Source: an uncultured Oscillospiraceae bacterium
GTDB taxonomy: Bacteria > Bacillota > Clostridia > Oscillospirales > Oscillospiraceae
Length of the DNA stretch: 18,633 bases
Direction: 5' to 3'
Assembly: GCA_900756575.1 (NCBI GenBank)
Contig: CAAEKQ010000165.1
Location: 1-18,633, forward strand
The notes below the pieces were generated by a model that was not told the DNA's origin, searched no databases, and was given only the letters and a program-made list of their open reading frames with translations. Made by a program: the position numbers and the translations under genes. Below, piece by piece: positions 13,566 through 18,633 of the stretch (positions are counted from its first letter, which is position 1; each line of letters begins with the position of its first letter).

Positions 13566-14551
13566 ACGACCGAATCGGCGAGACTGTAGCGGAACAAATC
13601 TCCATCCTTCCAGCGCGCCACCTGGCCCAGGGAAATGAGATGATCCAGATGGGCCATGGCTTCTCCCACGGCAAACCATTTTTGCGGCGTGGGGAACTCC
13701 GCCCAGTTCCGTGCCCGGATGCGCCAGGTCATGTGGGCGGCCACATCCCAGGCGGTCATGGGCTCGCCGGAGGACAGAATAGTCAAAACCTCCTGGCAGC
13801 GGGTGCCATGATGGGCAATGAGCTGCTGACAACGGGTCTGAAAGTCCATATGCACCTGACGATGGGCGGGCAGGGGAACCGTCACCGGCAGCGCCTGAAT
13901 GTCACGGAGCGCCTGGAGATAATCCCCCAGAGAATCGGAAACGCCCATCCAGCGGGTGATATTGGGGGTGATGTCAAAGAGCACATGATCCCCCAGCAGG
14001 CAAATGCCCGTTTCCGCCTCCCACAGGCACATATGCCCGGGAGTATGGCCTGGGGTATGGACGGCGGTGAACCGGTGCTCCCCATAGGAAAACACATCCC
14101 CGGGCTTCACGGGAAGATAGCCGTCATAGGGAATGGGAGACAGCCCCTGTGCCGGATTTTGCTCCGTCAAAATGGCAAGCAAATCCCGGGGAAAGCCCTC
14201 TGCGGCAAAGCGGTCATCGGAATCAGCCCAGCGGAACGTGCTGTGCGGCCCGGGCATATGGGAAAGATCCTTTTCCCCGATGAAAATTTTTGTGTCCTTC
14301 CCACGAATCTCCGGGGCAAGGCCGGTGTGGTCGGAGTGAAGATGGGTGAGGAAGATGTCGGTATGCTCCATGGAGATGCCGAGCTCCTGTAGCCCGGACA
14401 AGAGCGCATCCCGGCACTCCTTTTGATGGAATCCTGTGTCGATCAGCAGGTTCCGGGAACCGGTGACCACATAGGCGTTGAGATTTTTCAGCGGATTATT
14501 GGGCAGGGGCACCGCGATGGCGTAGAGCCCCGAAGCGATTTTTGTTACCAT
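13562..14551 (-). CDS. MBL-fold metallo-hydrolase with C-terminal winged-helix region
   Basis: Product of 329 residues. The metallo-beta-lactamase fold covers about 1-235, with ligands THLHSDH (H70, H72, D74, H75), H169 or H173 in HTPGHTPGH, D188 in LLGDH, and H230 in PAHRQ: a full binuclear zinc (or iron) set. The C-terminal part (about 240-329) is helical, with LDHLISLGQVARW, like the small winged-helix tail of LACTB2/glyoxalase-II-like MBL proteins. The substrate (thioester, phosphodiester or RNA) cannot be told from sequence. The ATG at 14551 has AAGGAG 8-9 nt upstream; a longer frame starting at 15028 runs into the antisense of gluQ and is rejected. It shares a face-to-face promoter region with gluQ. 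Confidence 0.93.
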   Translation of the reverse strand: MVTKIASGLYAIAVPLPNNPLKNLNAYVVTGSRNLLIDTGFHQKECRDALLSGLQELGISMEHTDIFLTHLHSDHTGLAPEIRGKDTKIFIGEKDLSHMPGPHSTFRWADSDDRFAAEGFPRDLLAILTEQNPAQGLSPIPYDGYLPVKPGDVFSYGEHRFTAVHTPGHTPGHMCLWEAETGICLLGDHVLFDITPNITRWMGVSDSLGDYLQALRDIQALPVTVPLPAHRQVHMDFQTRCQQLIAHHGTRCQEVLTILSSGEPMTAWDVAAHMTWRIRARNWAEFPTPQKWFAVGEAMAHLDHLISLGQVARWKDGDLFRYSLADSVV

Positions 14552-14582
14552 GAGACAGCTCCTTTTTGCAACAGTCGTTTCA

Positions 14583-14611
14583 TTGATTATACCCCGGAAT
14601 TGTGATAGAAT
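14583..14611 (+). promoter_or_regulatory. gluQ: Promoter of the gluQ operon
   Basis: TTGATT (14583-14588), 17-nt spacer ending in TGA (extended -10), TAGAAT (14606-14611). Predicted start near 14618, about 15 nt before the start codon. Its -35 overlaps the -10 of the opposing MBL promoter. Confidence 0.65.
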
Positions 14612-14614
14612 CAA
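14586..14614 (-). promoter_or_regulatory. Promoter of the MBL hydrolase gene
   Basis: Minus strand: -35 TTGATT (14609-14614), 17-nt spacer, perfect -10 TATAAT (14586-14591). Predicted start near 14579, giving a leader of about 28 nt that includes the ribosome site. Confidence 0.7.
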
Positions 14615-14632
14615 TGGAGAAGAAAGGGGAGA

Positions 14633-15556
14633 ATGCCTGTGGAATCCGGACGGTTTGCGCCCAGTCCCAGCGGAAGAATGCATTTGGGGAACGCGCTGTC
14701 GGCGATGCTGGCCTGGCTGTCGGCCAAGCAGCAGGGCGGCGAAATTCTGCTTCGGATCGAGGATTTGGATCCGGCACGGAGCAAGGCGGAATATGCCCAG
14801 GGGATTATGGATGATTTCCGTTGGCTGGGCCTTCTGTGGGATCGGCGGGCAACGGATCAGAGTAAACGGGGCGAGGCCTATGCTGCGGCCCTGCGTCAGC
14901 TGGGGCAAATGAATTTGATTTATCCCTGTTACTGTTCCCGGGATCAGCTCCATGCGGCGTTGGCGCCCCATGCCTCCGACGGACGGGTGATCTATGCCGG
15001 AACCTGCCGGAATCTGACGCCGGAGCAACGGGCAGTCATGACAAAAAAGCCCTCCCTTCGCATCCGGCTGCCAGATCGGGAGATTTCCTTTCGGGACGGT
15101 TTGCAGGGCAATGTGACAATGAACTTGCAGCGGGAGTTTGGAGATATCATCCTCCGGCGGGCAGACGGTGTAGCGGCCTATCAGCTGGCGGTGGTGGTGG
15201 ACGACGGCACCGAGGGCGTGACGGAAGTGGTTCGGGGCCGGGACTTGTTAAGCTCCACCCCGGTGCAGCTGTATCTCTATGAGCTGCTGGGACTAACGCC
15301 GCCGCGGTTTTATCACGTGCCCATGCTGCTGGCCCCGGACGGACGGCGGCTGAGCAAGCGGGATCGGGATTTGGACTTTGGCTATCTCCGGCAGCATTTT
15401 TCCCCGGAGGAGATCATCGGATTACTAGGCCATCTGGCTGGACTGATGGAGAGATGGGAGCCGGTGAGCGCCCGGGAGCTGGCCTGTGACTTTTCCTGGA
15501 GCAGGGTGAAACAGTCGGATATTATTTTGGATCCCAGGCTGCTGGAGCGGGTTTAA
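14633..15556 (+). CDS. gluQ: Glutamyl-Q tRNA(Asp) synthetase
   Basis: GluQ-RS is a truncated GluRS paralogue that activates glutamate without tRNA and attaches it to the queuosine at position 34 of tRNA(Asp). The 307-residue protein has only the catalytic Rossmann domain, lacking the anticodon-binding half of GluRS (about 470-500 residues). Seen: FAPSPSGRMHLGN with the HIGH-like HLGN (17-20), RIEDLDPAR, a zinc site C99, C101, Y121, C125, and the KMSKS-like LSKRD (240-244). The ATG at 14633 has AAGGGG only about 3 nt away; the in-frame GTG at 14639 would have better spacing and may be the true start. It leads a probable operon with the small gene at 15600. Confidence 0.93.
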   Translation: MPVESGRFAPSPSGRMHLGNALSAMLAWLSAKQQGGEILLRIEDLDPARSKAEYAQGIMDDFRWLGLLWDRRATDQSKRGEAYAAALRQLGQMNLIYPCYCSRDQLHAALAPHASDGRVIYAGTCRNLTPEQRAVMTKKPSLRIRLPDREISFRDGLQGNVTMNLQREFGDIILRRADGVAAYQLAVVVDDGTEGVTEVVRGRDLLSSTPVQLYLYELLGLTPPRFYHVPMLLAPDGRRLSKRDRDLDFGYLRQHFSPEEIIGLLGHLAGLMERWEPVSARELACDFSWSRVKQSDIILDPRLLERV

Positions 15557-15599
15557 GGGCTGGAAAATCTGCCCATACTTCCCTTGGAGGTGAAGTACC

Positions 15600-15857
15600 A
15601 TGGTCAAGGGAGTAACCCGCCAGGTGGTGGTGGTTCGATGTCCGGATGCCCGCTATTTTGAGGAGGCAACATTTCTCCTGCGGGAGGACATCTTAGGCAC
15701 CACGGAATCGGATCGGGTGCTGAAGGATGCCTGCCGGGCGGCGGACGCCTACATCCGGGAGCACGCGGAGAAACGAAAGCTGACCCGCCGGGTGCGGTAT
15801 CTGCTGTTGGGAGGCGCTGCGGTGATCTGCGGCGTATTGGCGGTGTTATTTTTGTAA
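15600..15857 (+). CDS. Small tail-anchored membrane protein, function unknown
   Basis: Product of 85 residues. A soluble N-terminal part (1-63) contains a beta-like start (TRQVVVVRCPD) and helices (YFEEATFLLRED, VLKDACRAADAYIREHAEKRK). It is followed by a basic patch and a single C-terminal TM helix (about 67-85) ending LLLGGAAVICGVLAVLFL. This suggests a tail-anchored protein with its soluble part in the cytoplasm. I believe similar small proteins occur in clostridia, but no function is known to me. The ATG at 15600 has GGAGG 9-10 nt upstream. It lies 43 nt after gluQ on the same strand with no terminator between, so it is probably co-transcribed; an intrinsic terminator follows. Confidence 0.85.
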   Translation: MVKGVTRQVVVVRCPDARYFEEATFLLREDILGTTESDRVLKDACRAADAYIREHAEKRKLTRRVRYLLLGGAAVICGVLAVLFL

Positions 15858-15867
15858 AATCCTTTGA

Positions 15868-15893
15868 GGTGTGTCTGATTTTTTGGACACACC
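15868..15893 (+). terminator. Intrinsic terminator of the gluQ operon
   Basis: GGTGTGTC (15868-15875) pairs with GACACACC (15886-15893), with a 10-nt T-rich loop. The plus-strand tail is CCTTTCTTTTTATTT. It lies 11 nt after the stop of the tail-anchored gene. Confidence 0.75.
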
Positions 15894-15915
15894 CCTTTCT
15901 TTTTATTTCCAGTTC

Positions 15916-15924
15916 TGCTATACT
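15916..15924 (+). promoter_or_regulatory. Extended -10 promoter of the WYL regulator gene
   Basis: TGCTATACT (TGn plus -10 at 15919-15924). No good -35 lies 16-18 nt upstream. Predicted start near 15931, 25 nt before the ATG. Confidence 0.5.
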
Positions 15925-15955
15925 GGAGAAAACAACCGGCGGGGAGGAAGTAGAA

Positions 15956-16951
15956 ATGGCAAAAGGTGTGAATCAGAAGCAGAAAATGTTGTACCTGACA
16001 AAGATCTTTCTGGAGGAAACCGACGAGGAGCATGGCCTGACCCTGGCGGAAATCAGCGAAAAGCTGGGGGCATACGGCGTTACCGGCGACCGAAAAACCC
16101 TGTATCAGGACTTTGAGGAGCTGCGGCGCTTTGGACTGGACATCCTCGCCAGCAAAGAGGGTACCGCCACCAGCTATCGCCTGGTGAGCCGCACCTTTGA
16201 GCTGCCGGAGCTGAAATTGCTGGTGGATTCCGTCCAGTCCTCCAAATTCATCACCGAGAAAAAGTCCGAGGCGCTGATTCACAAGCTGGAATCCCTGGTC
16301 AGCGTCTATGAGGCGGGCCAGCTCCAGCGGCAGGTGCTCACGGCGGGCCGGGTGAAAAGCATGAACGAGAGCATCTACTACAGCGTGGATACCCTGCACG
16401 CGGCCATTCATCAGGGGCGGCAGATTCGCTTTCAATATGTCCAGTGGAACGTGAAAAAAGAGCCGGAATTTCGCCATGACGGGGCGTTTTATGACATCGG
16501 GCCCTGGTATCTCTGGTGGGATCAGGAATATTATTATCTCATCGGCTACGACGGTCAAGCGGGCGGCATCCGGCACTATCGGGTGGACAAAATGCGGAAC
16601 ATCGAGATCACAGACCGTCCCCGCCGGGGCTCTAAGGCCATGAAAAACTTCGATCCGGCGGCGTATACCCGCAGCCTGTTCGGTATGTACAGCGGCACCA
16701 TTCTTCATGTGACCCTGGAGGGGGCGAATGAAATGGTGGGCGTGCGGCTGGATCGGTTCGGCATGGACATTCCCATTACGCCCTTGAACGCTTACCGCTT
16801 CCGGGCGGTGGTGGAGGTGGCGGTGAGCCCGCAGTTTTACGGATGGGTGGCCAGCCTGGGCGGCGATATCGTGGTGCGCGGGCCCAGTCCGGTGGTGCGG
16901 GAAATGCAGGAGTTTTCCAAGCGATTGGCCCGGCAGTATGCAGAGGGATAA
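15956..16951 (+). CDS. WYL-domain transcriptional regulator (YafY/DeoR-like HTH)
   Basis: Product of 331 residues. The N-terminal winged HTH (about 8-80) has the typical TLAEISEKLGAYGV and GDRKTLYQDFEELRRFGLDI segments of DeoR/YafY proteins. A WYL domain follows (about 140-225), with the signature in GPWYLWWDQEYYYLIGYD (W184, Y185, L186) and HYRVDKMRNIEI. A WCX-type C-terminal extension (about 235-331) ends the protein. WYL regulators sense ligands, often nucleic-acid-related, and control stress or defence genes, but no defence cluster is present here. The ATG at 15956 follows GGAGG by 8 nt; a frame starting at 15869 runs through the upstream terminator and promoter and is rejected. It is probably monocistronic, with a perfect hairpin terminator downstream. 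Confidence 0.95.
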   Translation: MAKGVNQKQKMLYLTKIFLEETDEEHGLTLAEISEKLGAYGVTGDRKTLYQDFEELRRFGLDILASKEGTATSYRLVSRTFELPELKLLVDSVQSSKFITEKKSEALIHKLESLVSVYEAGQLQRQVLTAGRVKSMNESIYYSVDTLHAAIHQGRQIRFQYVQWNVKKEPEFRHDGAFYDIGPWYLWWDQEYYYLIGYDGQAGGIRHYRVDKMRNIEITDRPRRGSKAMKNFDPAAYTRSLFGMYSGTILHVTLEGANEMVGVRLDRFGMDIPITPLNAYRFRAVVEVAVSPQFYGWVASLGGDIVVRGPSPVVREMQEFSKRLARQYAEG

Positions 16952-16954
16952 ATA

Positions 16955-16988
16955 GGAGCACGCTGCACCTTAGTTTGCAGCGTGCTCC
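16955..16988. terminator. Bidirectional terminator between WYL and DUF362 genes
   Basis: Perfect 13-bp stem GGAGCACGCTGCA/TGCAGCGTGCTCC with an 8-nt loop. The plus-strand tail is AGTTTTATA and the minus-strand tail TATTTATCC. It lies only 3-4 nt from each of the two convergent stop codons. Confidence 0.85.
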
Positions 16989-16992
16989 AGTT

Positions 16993-18123
16993 TTATACGC
17001 GAATCAGTTCATAGCTCCGGGTGCCCAGGCCAATTTTCTCGCCGTGGGCCAGGCAGCCTTTCCATTCGGATTCCGGTGCGGAATTGGTGAAGGGATCCTT
17101 GTAATCAATGAAGTCCGGCTTCGCCATATTGTCGCCCAGCTGGCTCTTTGCAATGGGCGTTGCGGCAATGCAGGCGTCCACGCAGGCCTGATCCAGCGCC
17201 AGGGGATCAAAGGAGGCGAACATACCGATGTTGGGCAGAATCGGCGCATCGTTTTCACAGTGACAGTCGCAGTTGGGAGAAACATCCATAATCAGCGACA
17301 CATGGAAGTTGGGGCGGCCATCCAGCACGGCCTTGGTGTATTCGGCCATCCGACAGTTGAGCACCTCGTTGGCGTTGTCGTTGTCAAAGGCAATGGCGTC
17401 GAAATTGCAGGCGCCCAGGCATCTGCCGCAGCCCACGCAATGGGTCTGATCCACGGACATTTTTCTGGCAGCCCGGTCAAATACCAGGCCCTCGTTGGCG
17501 CACTCTCTCTGACATCGACGGCAGCCGCGGCATTTCTCCGGGGAGATATGGGGCTTTCCACTGGAGTGCTGCTCGGTCTTACCGGCCCGGGAACCGCAAC
17601 CCATGCCGATGTTCTTGATGGCGCCGCCAAAGCCGGTCATTTCGTGGCCCTTAAAATGGGTCAGGGAAATGAACACGTCGGCGTCCATAATGGCACGGCC
17701 AATTTTTGCTTCCTTCACATATTCACCGCCCTGCACGGGGACGGCAATGTCATCGGTGCCCTTGAGCCCGTCGCCGATGAGAATGGGACATCCTACGGTC
17801 AGGGGTGTAAAACCGTTCTGCCAGGCGCATTCCAGATGCTCCAGAGCGTTCTTCCGGCTGCCGGGATACATGGTGTTGCAGTCGGTGAGGAAGGGCTTGC
17901 CGCCCAAAGATTTTACCAGATCCACCACTGCGCGGGCGTAGTTGGGGCGGAGATAGCTGATATTGCCCAGCTCGCCGAAGTGGAGCTTGATGGCAACGAA
18001 TTTTCCATCCATATCGATGTCTTCAATGCCGGCTTTGCGCATAAGCTTCTGGAGCTTGGCGGGCAGTCCGTCGCCAAAGGCCTTGGTGCGGAAGTCGGTA
18101 TAGTATACCTTTGCTTGTTCCAT
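16993..18123 (-). CDS. DUF362 protein with two [4Fe-4S] ferredoxin clusters
   Basis: Product of 376 residues. A DUF362 domain (about 1-185) includes AIKLHFGELGN, THFKGHEMTGFGGAIKNIGMG and GSRAGK. It is followed by a two-cluster ferredoxin domain with C198/C201/C204/C208 and C229/C232/C235/C239, both CxxCxxCxxxC. The C-terminal part resumes DUF362 sequence with an additional NCDCHCEND cluster (C285, C287, C289) and CVDAC (C314, C318). This is the standard layout of clostridial DUF362-ferredoxin proteins, whose reaction is not known to me; an electron-transfer role is inferred from the clusters. The ATG at 18123 follows AGGAGG by 8 nt; a start 15 codons earlier lies between promoter and ribosome site and is rejected. 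Confidence 0.95.
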   Translation of the reverse strand: MEQAKVYYTDFRTKAFGDGLPAKLQKLMRKAGIEDIDMDGKFVAIKLHFGELGNISYLRPNYARAVVDLVKSLGGKPFLTDCNTMYPGSRKNALEHLECAWQNGFTPLTVGCPILIGDGLKGTDDIAVPVQGGEYVKEAKIGRAIMDADVFISLTHFKGHEMTGFGGAIKNIGMGCGSRAGKTEQHSSGKPHISPEKCRGCRRCQRECANEGLVFDRAARKMSVDQTHCVGCGRCLGACNFDAIAFDNDNANEVLNCRMAEYTKAVLDGRPNFHVSLIMDVSPNCDCHCENDAPILPNIGMFASFDPLALDQACVDACIAATPIAKSQLGDNMAKPDFIDYKDPFTNSAPESEWKGCLAHGEKIGLGTRSYELIRV

Positions 18124-18158
18124 GGGGCATTCCTCCTGAAATGGTGATTCACAAGGAA

Positions 18159-18187
18159 AATATAGCACAGTTTTCTGATTTTGTCGA
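18159..18187 (-). promoter_or_regulatory. Promoter of the DUF362 gene
   Basis: Minus strand: -35 TCGACA (18182-18187), 17-nt spacer ending in TGC (extended -10), -10 TATATT (18159-18164). Predicted start near 18152, with a short leader of about 30 nt. Confidence 0.75.
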
Positions 18188-18193
18188 ATTGTT

Positions 18194-18210
18194 TTGTAGT
18201 TCGATTACAA
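18194..18210. repeat. Imperfect palindrome between divergent promoters
   Basis: TTGTAGTTCGATTACAA has matching 5-bp outer arms (TTGTA/TACAA) around an odd centre. It lies just upstream of the DUF362 promoter and 35 nt upstream of the HD-gene promoter. It could be an operator; evidence is form and position only. Confidence 0.25.
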
Positions 18211-18244
18211 ACATATAAAACATATGGGAATTATATAGAATCTG

Positions 18245-18273
18245 TTGACAATGGGGAAACGGAGCATTATAAT
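18245..18273 (+). promoter_or_regulatory. Full-consensus sigma-A promoter of the HD-domain gene
   Basis: TTGACA (18245-18250), 17-nt spacer, TATAAT (18268-18273): both hexamers perfect. The predicted start near 18280 gives a 22-nt leader carrying GGGAGG. This is the strongest promoter by sequence in the window. Confidence 0.9.
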
Positions 18274-18301
18274 GAGGAAAAATACCCCGGGAGGTTTTAC
18301 A

Positions 18302-18633
18302 ATGGAACGAACACAGGCACTGGAGCTTCTCCAGCAGTACAATAAAGAGCCCTTCCACATTCAGCATGCCGTTACCGTCGAGGCGGTGATGGGCTGTTTT
18401 GCCGATCAGCTGGGCTATGGAGCCGACAAGGCATTCTGGCAGACGGTGGGTCTGCTCCACGATCTTGACTTTGAGATGTATCCGGAGCAGCACTGCGTCA
18501 AGGAAATGGCGATCATGACCGAGCTGGGGCTGGATCCCAAGCTGATTCACGCAGTGGGCAGCCACGGCTATGGCATCTGCTGCGACATTGCCCCGGAGCA
18601 CGAGATGGAAAAGGTGCTCTATGCCACCGACGA
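18302..18633 (+). CDS. HD-domain phosphohydrolase, N-terminal part (cut by window edge)
   Basis: The first 110 residues of an HD-superfamily protein. The metal-binding order is visible: H near the start of the domain (FHIQHAVTVEAVM), the paired HD in VGLLHDLDFEMYPEQH, a further His in VGSHGYGI and an Asp in LYATD at the window edge. This fits the HDIG-type small hydrolases that Firmicutes carry as stand-alone proteins; the substrate (nucleotide or other phosphoester) is unknown. The ATG at 18302 follows GGGAGG by 7 nt and a perfect promoter, implying high expression. The C-terminal end lies right of the window. Confidence 0.92.
   Translation, partial: MERTQALELLQQYNKEPFHIQHAVTVEAVMGCFADQLGYGADKAFWQTVGLLHDLDFEMYPEQHCVKEMAIMTELGLDPKLIHAVGSHGYGICCDIAPEHEMEKVLYATD

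Noticed and set aside
14552..15028. N-terminal extension of the MBL protein
   Set aside because: It would cover the promoter region and the antisense of gluQ; a good ribosome site precedes the ATG at 14551.
15749..16708. 319-codon minus-strand open frame
   Set aside because: Antisense to the WYL gene and the terminator upstream of it; no promoter or family resemblance.
15956..16951. WYL regulator as a marker of a phage-defence island
   Set aside because: No nuclease, helicase, methylase, toxin or other defence gene is adjacent; WYL proteins are also common as ordinary regulators.
16843..18147. 434-codon plus-strand open frame
   Set aside because: It spans the 3' end of the WYL gene, a bidirectional terminator and the antisense of the DUF362 gene; no ribosome site.
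1..18633. CRISPR array, insertion sequence, integrase site, tRNA or rRNA genes
   Set aside because: No regularly spaced repeats, transposase-like frames, attachment-site pairs or tRNA-like cloverleaf sequences were seen by reading; the T-box is the only tRNA-related element.

Overview
The window (about 18.6 kb, moderately GC-rich) looks like a chromosomal piece of a low-copy anaerobic Firmicute, most likely Clostridia of the Oscillospiraceae/Ruminococcaceae type. That placement is inferred from a V-type ATPase operon in Enterococcus-like gene order, a leucine-pathway T-box, strong AGGAGG ribosome sites, sigma-A promoters with 17-nt spacers, an ECF sigma/anti-sigma pair and a DUF362-ferredoxin protein. 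There is no rRNA, tRNA, CRISPR array, insertion sequence or phage gene.

Region 1 (1-7,470, minus strand) is one operon for a V-type (A/V) ATPase. Read 5' to 3' on the minus strand it encodes the small peripheral-stalk subunit, I (a), K (c ring), E, C (d), F, A and the start of B, which runs off the left edge. The genes are packed tightly: A/B and C/F overlap by 8 nt, and the K ribosome site overlaps the I stop codon. The K subunit carries every side chain known to bind Na+ in Enterococcus hirae NtpK, so this is probably a Na+-translocating enzyme. Upstream are two candidate promoters and several inverted repeats.

Region 2 (7,353-9,555, minus strand) is leuA (long, type-2 2-isopropylmalate synthase) with a complete control unit: promoter, T-box leader, leader terminator, gene and two downstream hairpins.

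Region 3 (9,700-11,400) holds small genes of unknown role: a HEAT-like helical protein, a possible PH-like protein and a helical-bundle protein. Between the first two lies a compact locus with a strong minus-strand promoter and terminator that makes a roughly 83-nt RNA. This RNA overlaps the 3' end of a tiny hydrophobic ORF and resembles a type I toxin-antitoxin locus.

Region 4 (11,471-13,565) is an ECF sigma factor behind a probable self-recognised ECF promoter, translationally coupled to a one-TM protein with a large extracytoplasmic domain (likely anti-sigma/sensor).

Region 5 (13,562-16,988) has an MBL-fold hydrolase (minus) diverging from gluQ (plus) through two promoters superimposed face to face on one 32-bp element. 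After gluQ come a small tail-anchored protein and a WYL-domain transcription regulator.

Region 6 (16,993-18,633) has a DUF362/2x[4Fe-4S] protein (minus) diverging from an HD-domain hydrolase (plus) that runs off the right edge behind a full-consensus sigma-A promoter.
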